Below are positions 47,101 to 59,700 of a stretch of 64,000 nucleotides of DNA, piece after piece; position 1 is the first letter of the stretch; each line of letters opens with the position of its first letter. Under the pieces are notes generated by a model, which was not told the origin of the DNA, did no database searches, and was given only the letters and a program-made list of their open reading frames with translations. The translations under genes were made by a program, and so were the position numbers. The DNA is from Pterois miles (Eukaryota > Chordata > Actinopteri > Perciformes > Scorpaenidae): assembly GCA_947000775.1 (NCBI GenBank), contig CAMQGK010000436.1, forward strand, positions 1,596,001-1,660,000. The letters run 5' to 3'.

Positions 47101-50100
47101 CTGGAGAGCTCCTTCAGTGACAGGCTGCTACACCCTAAGTGTACGAAGGAGCGTTACAGAAGGTCCTTCCTGCCTGCAGCTGTTAGACTCCACAACCAGC
47201 ACTGCTCCCAGTAAACCACAATCACAGTCACATTCACAACAAACTTATTTATTGATATAAAGGACATACTTCTGGCTTTACTTTTTCTATTATGTATATA
47301 CTAATCTATTCATTTTATTGTATTAATACTGTTTTTAAATCTATGCTTCTTGTCTTTATTACACTATCCACTTTGCTGCTGTAATGTGTGAATTTCCCCA
47401 CTGTGGGACCAATAAAGGAATATCTTATCTTATCTTATTAAATCTTGATATTTGAGTTATTAACTCTTGATATCTGAGTTATTAACTCTGAGTTATTAAC
47501 TCTTGATATCTGAGTTATTAACTCTTGATATCTGAGTTATTAACTCTTGATATTTGAGTTATCAACTCTTGATATCTGAGTTATTAACTCTTGATATTTG
47601 AGTTATCAACTCTTGATATCTGAGTTATTAACTCTTGATATTTGAGTTATTAACTCTTGATATCTGAGTTATTAACTCTTGATATTTGAGTTATTAACTC
47701 TTGATATCTGAGTTATTAACTCTTGATATCTGAGTTTTTAACTCTTGATATCTGAGTTATTAACTCTTGATATCTGAGTTATCAACTCTTGATATCTGAG
47801 TTATTAACTCTTGATATCTGAGTTTTTAACTCTTGATATCTGAGTTGTTAACTCTTGATATCTGAGTTATTAACTCTTGATATTTGAGTTATTAACTCTT
47901 GATATCTGAGTTATTAACTCTTGATATCTGAGTTATTAACTCTTGATATCCGAGTTATTAACTCTGAGTTATTAACTCTTGATATTTGAGTTATTCTGGT
48001 ATTGATTGATTGTTTGTGTGTTGTGTTGAACATGTAATTGCGTGTGATGCTTGTCTGTCTGTCCATGTGTGACTGCTGTATTGGTCTGTTTGTATTGTTG
48101 GTCTTCCTGCTGCCCTCTGGCCCAGGGCATTCTGGGAAAACAGAGTTTAACCTCAACAAGTTTCTCACCTGGTTAAATAAAGGATAGAAAAAGATATTTG
48201 CCAGATAATAATATGTAAAACAAACAGTATGTTAACATAGAGATATGATAAAAATCAGGAAGTGTCTTTTCTCTTCCATTGATCAATCAGACTGGCGGCA
48301 GCTCGGCTGAAATATGACAGATATGTGTTTAGATATAGGTTTATAGTTTATAGTATATCTTTATAGTATATATATTATAGTTTATGAAAAGCTATAGATA
48401 TGGGGTACTACAAAGAAAACTAATTTTACAATATTGTGATTTTATTTCCAAGGTGTTCCAGCTGATTAGATCAGAAGTCCGTCTTTATCTGTTAATGGTG
48501 CTTTTTAAAAGCTTTGACCGTCTGGAAAATGGGAGAACCAATAAAAGGAGCGAGGTCACTTTAAGGTCAAACCTTCATGTTGGCATGACAACCAGAACGC
48601 CGTTAGAGATCCTCAGCTTTCCATTGGTGCGTTTATCTTTTCCTTAGCAGCAACCAGGAGCCAAACATGCAGCGCCCTGATATCTCTACCTTCATATAAA
48701 CCTCCATCTCTGCCGAATCTGGCAGCACAATGTCTGCCCGGCTAAATGAGGCTTTGGCCAGCCGGCATTCTTTGATCAACGTAGTGGTAACCGAGCAGTA
48801 TGGATAATTTGATTTAAATCCCTGAATCCCTGGTTTAAGTCCCAGTCCTGCAGTTGGAGACGCGGTGTTTGAAGACTTACGCCTGCAGGAAGAGTTTGTC
48901 AGGCAGGGCTGGCGGGTCGAGATGCGTCTTACTTCGCAGGTGTGCAAGAAAAGGGATGCGTGCTGTCAGTTTGTCCAACCATATATCACCTGCCTTCAAG
49001 AAACAAACAGAAAGTGATACTACATCAGAGTACTCTTTAAAGTTTCAGAACATGTTGTACTCAGTCCGTGCCATACTGACTAGTTTTTGGCTTTTCACCG
49101 ATACGTTAGTTGTTGAAATATCATAATATAATAATAACAACTGGCTCCTACCTCAATTCCTTTGGTGATTATGTGACGCAGCTTCATGTCCGTCTTTGCC
49201 ACTTTCTGGTCCAGGATGTGATGGATGAGCTGCTGCAGCTGCCTGTGGTGACCCTCTACATGTGGGACCAGTTTCTGGATCTCTGAACTGAGGTCTGCTT
49301 TCAGATCCACCTCAAACGTGTCATCATCTGTAAAGAGAGAACCCACATGCGGCCACGATATCGACATTCGTAGTCTAGTTGACGCTGCGAGTGACGGCTG
49401 GACCTTACTGTATCTGAGGGAAGCTCTCTGTTGGCAGGACGTCTCAGGGAGGTTGACGACTGTCTCTAAGGCCATGAGCACGGCCTCGTCCCTCTTCAGG
49501 GTTGCAGTGACCGAGGCATCAGTTTTGAGGGAGGGAATGGCCAGCTGCAGTTGCAGCATGGCATCCTTCATCATGGCAAGTCTACATTTAAAACAAGGAC
49601 ATATGGGTTTCTCAGTTTCTTGATTTGCATCTTGCAGGCTGCTCTCATCCTCTCATACCTGCTAAAACAAGGTAGGCTGAAGAAACCAGACAGCGTAGCT
49701 GAAACAGTGGCAGTTTCTATCAATAGGAAGAGCTGAAGGCTCGTTTCTACGATTACAGACCTTGTGCGTCCAACAAAGGTCAGCTGTGGGATGTTCCTGT
49801 TGGTCACATCAATGGTGACGCCTCTGGTCTTCTGTCCTCTGGCATCAGTGTCAGTCACAGCCAGATGGATGCCTGCTTCCACGTCGTAGTCGGGGATGAC
49901 CACCTCAGCGGTGAGGCTGTTCTTGTTGCGGTTGTATTTCAGAGATGCAGTGGCCTCTGAGGACTCGGACCCTGACAGCAGAACCCAAACTCAGTCACTG
50001 CCCAGCTCCAGCAGCTGGTGGCTTCAGTCTATTCAGACAGCTGCCATTAGTGTACTTAATATACTGTGATAAACACGGGCCTGATCATTGTGGATCATTG

Positions 50101-50699
50101 TTACAGGATACATGGGCCTGATCATTGTGGATCATTGTTACAGGATACATGGGCCTGATCATTGTGGATCATTGATACAGGATACATGGGCCTGATCATT
50201 GTGGATCATTGATACAGGATACATGGGCCTGATCATTGTGGATCATTGTTACAGGACACATGGGCCCGATCATTGTGGATCATTGTTACAGGATACATGG
50301 GCCTGATCATTGTGGATCATTGATACAGGATACATGGGCCTGATCATTGTGGATCATTGTTACAGGACACATGGGCCCGATCATTGTGGATCATTGTTAC
50401 AGGATACATGGGCCTGATCATTGTGGATCATTGATACAGGATACATGGGCCTGATCATTGTGGATCATTGACACAGGATACATGGGCCTGATCATTGTGG
50501 ATCAACTAAACTGTGGTTATAATGTGATTGCAGTTTGGCCGCTACGACTCCAGGTGAAGGTAAGATAAGATAAGATAAGATAAGATAAGATAAGATAAGA
50601 TAAGATGAACCTTTATTAATCCCTGCAAGGAAATTAGTAACTGTACTAACAGGTGGATAAGAACGGCTTCATGCTCAGACCAACTACAGTACTTATGAT

Positions 50700-50778
<79 letters not shown>

Positions 50779-53700
50779 CCACTCACACTCGCACTCCCAC
50801 TCACTCCCACTCCCACTCACACACTCCCACTCCCACATTCCCACTCACACTCACACACTCCCACTCCCACACTCACACTCACACTCACACACTCCCACTC
50901 CCACACTCCCACTCCCACATTCCCACTCACACTCACACACTCCCACTCCCACACTCACACTCACACTCTCCCACTCCCACACACACTCCCACTCGCACTC
51001 ACACTCACACTCACACACACTCCCACTCCCACACTCCCACTCCCTCTCCCACACTCCCACTCCCTCTCCCACAGTACCTTCTGCCTTCAGGCTGAGCTTC
51101 AGACAGTCGACTCTATGGCGGCCCTTCTTTCCCTCCCTCAGCAGCTCCTTGGTGATGGTGGCGGTGTACTCTGAGACATCTCCTGTCGGCTGGATTTCAA
51201 CCGCAAACCTGAGAAACCATCACAGGCTTCATAAAACTTTGGTCTGTTAGAATTAGTGAAGTACTGATTTAGGCTAATTAAAATATCAGCCAGTAGCTGT
51301 TAGTAGATATTGGTTACCAAAGTAGAAACTGCTTCAATAAAAATAAATAAATAAATAAAACTCAGATCAGAAAGACCGGTAAGATTAAGCTAGACTTGCT
51401 GAATGATGTCCTCCTACCTGCTCTCCCCAGTCAGAGGAGAATCTGGGTCCTGGTCTGCTGAGGTGGCGTTGGAGGAACGCACTATGGTGCAAAGTCTGAG
51501 ACCACTGAAAAGGGGCTGGCAGTTTGACGCGTCGGTCCGGTCCTCCACCTGGGATGGCACTACCTTTGTTTGACTGGACGACACCGACATCAGCTTGTTG
51601 CTGCATTCCAAACAAACAGAGGAGAGGTGGTGAGCGGTAACACCGTGACGCCAGCGACCGCTGACAGCGGTTTGTGTCATTTTGAGGCGGTCGCAGTGGC
51701 GCTGACCTAATGCTGAATAGCTGGGTGTTGGACCGAGGAGCAGGGATGGACAGTCTCATCTGCTGGCTGCTCAGGGTGACCTTAGCATTCAGGGAGCTCT
51801 CATGGTACATGTTAGTGTGCATCTCAAGCCCCGCCTCCACGTAGTCTGGAACGTGCACGCCCATTTGGGTGATGACTTCCAGCCCAACTGAAGGCATGAA
51901 GGACAAGTCAGTCTGCAATGACAAGGACGCAACACAATAGCTGTACACAGCAACTTAGGGAAACAAAATAAACAGTTTACATGCAAACTAAGATGAAGAG
52001 GCGCTAACTTGCCGTTGTGCTGGCAGCGGAGTGAGTCAGTCCTCCTTTAGCACCAGGTGCAAACACTCCAGCCAGCGAGAACTTCAGAGGGAGGCCAGAG
52101 GCGGTGGGTAAGGAGAAGGCATTCTCCATGAAGATGTAGTGGCCAAAGACCTCGTGTTCAGTGCTAGAGGTCACTGCTAAAAAGGCCTGTTGGAAAGAAG
52201 ACCATCAGGGTATATCAATATGTCTGCAGCAAATCTCTTCAATCCATGGACAGTGATTTCAGGAAGTCCACTACCAAACTGTGGCTTTTGTAAATGGCTA
52301 AGAAGGCTGGCTTAAGTCAGTAGTTAACCTGACCAAAGAAGTAACTAATGTTGTACCCAAAGCAACAGATGTGTCAGAGGAACAGTTATGGTTAATTTTG
52401 ATTATTTTTAAAGTGTCAAACAAAAGTTTAAAGGCTCGTCAATAAACCGGACACCCTGTGGAAGATCAGTGTGCGGTCATTAAATGACCTCTTTTGTTGA
52501 AAAGGGATCAAAAACATCACATCTGACCTTGACAGGTAGCACCCTGATGAAAAGGTGAAAGTACATGGACAGAGTTTCAGCCATTGTTTTCATGTCGCTG
52601 GTTTTCATGTATCCAAGCTCAGCTCCCAGAAGTCGCAGATAGGCGGTGGCTTCAGGTGCTGAAGAGGAGCGCACGTCATCCACGAGCTTCTGGACCCTGG
52701 ACGTGATATCGGTCAGGAGATCCTGTGGGACCTGGGGAGGTCACGCATTTAAAATATGTAGCTGGAGAGGTTTTATTCCTGTGGTGCTGCAGACAAGCAC
52801 TGTTTGTATGATCGTCCAGAAATCCTCCCACCTGTCTCTTCATTCTGTCTCTTTCAGGAGTGATGTGATCTAAAACCCCTCGTAGCATCTGGGCTTTGTC
52901 ACCTGCCCAGTACATGACTCTGGAGATGGAGTCAGGGAAGAAGCCCTTCTCTCCAAACAGGGCATCAATTGTTGGTTCAAATCCTCTTCCCTCAACACCG
53001 ACCTTGAAGGGGCAGATTTTCAATGTTTAAAAACATTTACAAACCTAATTTGTGTGTTTTCACCACATATAACATTGAACACATACCTCAAAGATGTCGT
53101 AGTTGTAGTCAAAAACCTTCAGCGTGGTCTCCAGCATCACCTCCTTAGGTAAGGTGTCCATGGCATCAAAGATGACTTTACTCTGAACTGAGCCCAAGGG
53201 AGAGTCTATTTTGTAGTTGCTTGACATGCCATCAGATGCCTGGTTTGTTGGTGATAGCTGATCTTTCAAGGCCGATTCAATGTCCGCCCTGAGCCTTTCA
53301 TAAGGAAAATAAAGAGCATTTCAGTGAGATGACACGGCGCCAAAACAACAGCAGTACTGGTGAAGGTTTCCTGTCCAAACACCATCGTCACCACCATCCC
53401 ACCGTACATGCTTATGGTGTCTTCAGGTTATTAAAGGGAAACTATGCAAAAGGGGCTATCTTTAGATCGGCATTAATTGATTCCCCATTTGATCAACTTA
53501 TGGACTTACTATGGCTAAAGGGTGGGCAATAAATGTCCATTTTTCACAATAGCAGACATTTGCTTGTTCCCAGAAGCTGTAAATGTTATTGCTCAGTTAA
53601 CTAATTGGCTAATAGTACTGGCCAACTACTCACTGATGCATTTGTGGCTCGGCAGAGTTGTAGATGTTTTTCAGGTGGGAGACCACGAAGCTCTTGAGGT

Positions 53701-56700
53701 GCTTGTCCTTCACATTCTCCAAACCGTTCAGAATGTCTCTAACCAGGGCTTGGTCCGGGTTCTTCATCACAATCAGGTAGGCTGCTACACGCTTTTCAAC
53801 AGGGCTCCGGGCATCCTGGTACACCTCCATGAAAATGTTTCTGACCTGTGGTTGACCAGATGTTAGATTATGCTGTGGTCATCATCAGCCTTTACTAACA
53901 ATGTTAAATGTGTGAAGTAGTTGTACCTCGTCATTAATATCCATCAACCTAAAGGCCTGTATAGCAGCCTTTTGGTTTGACAGTGGGATGTCAGTCTTCT
54001 TAGCACACTGCAGAATGGAGGAAATCAGGCTGGGGCTGGCAGATTGCATGGCTCGGCCCATGACACCAACAACCTGGAGATTTGGGGGGAAAAACAAATA
54101 TTCATTTGGAGATTGCAGCTATGGGTCAGATTCCCCGACAAGAGCTACGTCAATCCAGAAATACAATCCGTCAGATGCTTGAATGATTAGTACCCTCAGG
54201 ACAAGGAAGGACATCTCTGGGTCAGCGTCAAGGATTTCACCCGAGCAGTCATTCAAGAGTGTTTCCATGAACACGGACACGTCTCTGACCACTGGAGTGA
54301 CCTCTGATTTATGGAACCTGTGGGCCACAAACAGAGAGCACTAAATCAGATGCTCTGGTTTGGATGAAGACATTACATGTTTGGATGAAGACATTACATG
54401 TAAAACATTACATTTGAGAGTATTTCCTATTTCTCTCTAGTGTTACCTGTAATAATTCAAATAAACATAACTACCACACACGATATGTGAAGAGTTCAAG
54501 TAGACTACGGAGAAGTGCTTTCAATAGGCCTCAAAGGAGGTTCTGGACTACTCGGAGAGGGAAAGCTGGGCTTATCTCAGCCTTTGTTCAGCTTGAGAGG
54601 AAAACTGCAGACCCAGACTGGGTATAATGTTGAGTGCTGGAAAGAGTACTTTGAAGAACTCCTGAGTCCGACCAACATATCCTTTATTGAGGAAACAGAG
54701 TCTGAAGACTCTGGGGAAGGCTGTGTCCTGACAGTGTCTGTGGAATGGCTGAGTGGGGGTGGTGGGTCCCATTTTTAAAAAGGGGGACTGGAAAGTGTGC
54801 TCCAATTATTGGTGTATGATACTGCTCAGCTTCCCCAGGAAGGTTTATTTTAGGGTGCTGGAAATGAGGTTCTGGCTGACTGTCGACCTTGGAACCAGGA
54901 GGAGCAATGCAGTTCTGTCCTGGCCATGAAACTGTGTGAGTGAGGATGAAGTGGAGTGGGAGACCGGCAGTTTGGTGCAGCATCTAGTTATGTGGATGCT
55001 GGACCGGCTGTGATGAAGAGGGAACTGAGCCAGAAGGCAAAGCTCTTGATTTACCGATCCATCTATGTCCCACCCTCACCGATGGTCATGGCGTTTGGGT
55101 AGTGACCAAAAGAAAGAGATTGTGGATACAACAGCCAAAATTAGTTTCCTAGTCAAAGTTTGTAGGATGGCTGGGCTCAAGATAGGTTGAGGAGCTCAGA
55201 CATCTGGAGGGAGTTTGGTGTAGAGACATTTCCCTATTCCATTGAAAGGGTCAGCTGAGGTGGTTCAGACATCTGATCAGGATTCTCCTGGACACCTCCC
55301 TTTGGAGGTTTTCTGGGCACATTCAACTGGTAAGAGGTCCTGGGGTAGACCCAGAACATGCTAGAGAGATTATATATCTCATCTGGCCTGGGAACGCCTC
55401 AGGGTCCCACAGGAAGCACTGGAAATCATTGGTGGGGAGGGGGGCATCTGGAAATCCCTGCTAAGCCTGCTGAGCCTGCTGCCCCTGTGACCGGGCTTCA
55501 AATTAGTGAAAGAAAATGGATAGATGGATGATGGATGGATGGATGGATAGGTGGATGGACATAACATACATAACTAACTGTTGCCACATCTATCTGTTTT
55601 TTTTTAAGGCCAAAAATAATATTTTACTTACTTCTTGACTGTGTTGGCTAGAGCATACATGATGGCTCTGCTCTGTTTATACTGAGCCATGCTGAGCATA
55701 TCTCGGACACGTGAAGCATCAGGGTTAGCCTGTAGACTCAGCCCATAGACTAAAGCATCCACCTCTGGTGGCAACCCTTCAGTGGTTCTGATGGCCTGGA
55801 GGATGGCGCTGGTGCACTCTGTGGTTCCACACTGGAACAGGGCCTGCCAGGTGAGCCACCCAGACATATCTAACATGTCAGTGACTGTCTGGCTCAGGGT
55901 CTTGTTCCTCAGAAGGCGCAGGCTGGACACCAGCTTATAGAAAAGGCTGGTCCTCTTCTGACCCTGATCTGTGCCTGCTAAAGCCACAAGGTCTTGCATG
56001 ATGCCCAGAACAGCGTCCTTTGTCTGGACCGGAGCTTTATTATCAGGATCTTCAAAGTGGAGTGGCTTCCTCTGGCCAGGGTTTACATCTGTGTGCACAC
56101 ATACTTTGTATTGATTTTGCATTTCGCAGTAAGATGTGAACCAAAATTATGTGTGTCTGGAACAGCAGACATGCTTGAAGTGATCACTTACCAAATACTT
56201 TGTTGTTGATCCTTTTGGAGCTTTGAAAGATGAAATCCTGGGTAACCACGGATGATAATCCATTGTCCCTGCAAGACAGCTCAGAAGGTGATGCAGGTGA
56301 ATCGGTGAAAAGTATACCATATACACATACAAATCTGCAATCAGATGGTGACGTACTCATGGGTAAATGGCAGGAAGATGTGTTTCTCCATGCAGGTGGC
56401 TGCCATGATGTGCTTTCCCTTGTTATCAAACTGGTAGGTGCAGTCTTGAGTGCTTGTAATCAGTTTAGACATGGGGCGATGCTAGAAACAAAGATCCACA
56501 ATGTTAGTGTGTTAATCTTAACGTATACTCTCAAATCACAAGAAACTGTAACTAAAATCTTTGATAGCATGTGCACCAAATGATAACAGTTCACTGGGAT
56601 CGAACCAGTGTTACTCTCACCCTTTTCACATGTCGCGATATCACAAGATCATACATGAACCACACAACATGCAGAAATCGCCAAAAAACACCCATCTTAT

Positions 56701-59700
56701 CGGGCTTTGAGTAATGATTGTTTGTCTCAGTTGTGTGCTAAGCATCATACTGTTCTGTCTAAATAACAATGGCGGCTTCTGAAGAGTTTAGTGTAGATGC
56801 TGTGAGGCCATCAGGTCTATCAGAACTGGAACTGAAATAAATTTCAAGAAACAAACCAAAGCGAACTAATAACCAGCTCACTTTCTATAACTGCACCTCA
56901 AACAATTGGACCACGTTGCCCTTTGAAACGTTTTGAGTGTCGATAAAAAGTGTGATCTCTGATAAGCCAACTTCAAGCACTGCTTACTCATTTGAGGCTG
57001 GCAGAGATCCAGAGAGCCAAGAAATGTCAACTCGTTCATATTTCCTGATCATCTATCAGCATCTACTGACCTTTGACATCCAGTAGAACAGTTCTACAAA
57101 GACAACATGACGCTTGATCGGCCTCCTCTGATAGAACTGACTCTGCTGCAGTATCTCCACTGACCTTACCTCTTACCATACTTTACTTAAGCCTGCAACG
57201 CACAGTAGACTTTGATAGACTTGGTCTTGCATTTCTACAGCTCCTTTCTAGTCTGCCGACCACTCAGTGCTTTACACTACATGTCGGTATTCACCCATTC
57301 ACATATACATTCATACACTGATGGCAGCGGCCACCATGTAAGGTGCCAAATTTGCCCATCAGGATCTTATCTAAATACTCATCCACACACTGACGGCGCA
57401 GCCTTCAGGAGCCCTTTGGGTTCTGTATCTGGCTCAAGGACACTTCAACATGTGGACTGGAGGACCCGGGATCGAACTGCTGACCCAGGATTGATGGACA
57501 ACCTGCTCTGCTCAGTATAATGGCACTGAAGACAGTGTCCTGTTGGACGCTATAGAGATAAATACTCATATCTGACCAGTTTTTGCAGCAGGGCCAGGGG
57601 GCTGTTGACCAGCTCCCTGCTGTAGAACTGGTCACACCGGGACAGATCTCTGGACAGTGTCACATCTGTGGTGATATCCTTCCTGGCATGCACCAGGTAG
57701 TCTGTTAAACACTGGCCGTGCACCGTGCTCTAAAAAAAGAAAAACAACAACAACAAATTAGGGAATTAGCTTATGAATATTAGCTTTAAAGTAAGGTGAT
57801 TATTGATATATTGATCTTTACTTTTCTGCCATTTAATTTTCATGTTCATTCATTTTATCTTAGTTTTTAATTAATTTAAAGAGAGGCCTGAAAAACAAAA
57901 AATACATAACACAAAACAATAAACAGAAAGTACACATCAGCTAATAAAGCTTTAAAATCTCTGAGAGGAATGCAAGACAATAGTTTGAGGACAGTTTGCA
58001 GTTCATTCCATGTAAAAGCTGCACAGTACCTAAAACTAGTCTGTGATTACCGATCGACAGACTGGCAGTGAGATAGTGTCTATGCTGGAGTGGAGCCTGG
58101 GGCATATAAAGTAGTATCATCAGCAAAGAAATGGACCATGAAGTATTGATTTGTAAGAATTGTGTTACTTGTGTATAATGTAAACAGAAATACACCAAAG
58201 ACAGCCCTCTGTGGCAACCCATCTCTGATGGTAAGGCTGGCTGGAGTGAGCACAAACAGCAGCAACACCAGTAGATGTCAGGTAAGAGTCTATTTTCTTC
58301 CAGACCTGTAGACTAAGATCTTATGAAAACTATCAGATGCTTTTGAGGGCTCAGTGAAGAGGGCAAGCCAGGGAGGAGACAATGTCCCTTTGTTTGACCA
58401 CACCTGTCCCAAATAGGGAGTCTGCAGAGGTTTCATGTAACAAAGCATGGATATAATATTTTTTGGGAGCAGGCTTGTGATGTTTAAATGTAACAGACCC
58501 GGCCGGTGGTGTAGCATGAGGGCTTAAGAAGTGCAACATGGTCATCAGAGGAAGCGAGGGTCGAACAAGTGGGCACAACAGACACAGGAGTTAAAAACTG
58601 ATTCTTTCAGGAGATCCACTGAGGTTGACTTCCATGCCCAGCTAAACTGGCAGCTTTATAAATAATGGGAATGGTGTGTAAAATTTGCAGGGTAGGTGGA
58701 GGATCCTGGCTCCTCAGGAATGGAAGTACAGGGAACCAGTGTTGCTGATACAGGGACCCCGGCGACATCAACAGACTGGACAGACCAGACTGGGACTGGT
58801 CAGAGTGGGACTGGTCAGACTGGGACTAGTCAGAGTGGGACAGGTCAGACTGGGACTAGTCAGAGTGGGACTGGTCAGAGTGGGACTGGTCGGAGTGGGA
58901 CTGGTCAGACTGGGACTGGTCAGAGTGGGACTGGTCAGACTGGGACTGGACAGACTGGGACTGGTCAGAGTGGGACTGGTCAGATTGGGACTGGTCAGAC
59001 TGGGACTGGTCAGACTGGAACTGGTCAGAGTGGGACTGGTCAGACTGGGACTAGTCAGAGTGGGACTGGTCAGAGTGGGACTGGTCGGACTGGGACTGGT
59101 CAGATTGGGACTGGTCAGACTGGGACTGGTCAGAGTGGGACAGGTCAGACTGGGACTAGTCAGAGTGGGACTGGTCAGAGTGGGACTGGTCGGAGTGGGA
59201 CTGGTCAGACTGGGACTGGTCAGAGTGGGACTGGTCAGACTGGGACTGGACAGACTGGGACTGGTCAGAGTGGGACTGGTCAGATTGGGACTGGTCAGAC
59301 TGGAACTTCTCAGACTGGAACTGGTCAGAGTGGGACTGGTCAGACTGGGACTGGTCAGAGTGGGACTGGTCAGAGTGGGACTGGTCGGAATGGGACTGGT
59401 CAGACTGGGACTGGTCAGAGTGGGACAGGTCAGACTGGGACTGGTCAGAGTGGGACTGGTCGGAGTGGGACTGGTCAGACTGGGACTGGTCAGAGTGGGA
59501 CTGGTCGGAGTGGGACTGGTCAGACTGGGACTGGTCAGAGTGGGACTGGTCAGACTGGGACTGGACAGACTGGGACTGGTCAGAGTGGGACTGGTCAGAT
59601 TGGGACTGGTCAGACTGGGACTGGTCAGAGTGGGACTGGTCGGAATGGGACTGGTCAGACTGGGACTGGTCAGAGTGGGACAGGTCAGACTGGGACTGGT

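Noticed and set aside
49328..49408. Single exon from 49152 to 49581
   Set aside because: The frame is open, but splice sites are good and removal of 81 nt restores alignment to human apoB.
56585..56620. Possible tRNA gene near GGGATCGAACCAGTG
   Set aside because: Only a B-box-like string; no matching A box or cloverleaf could be built.
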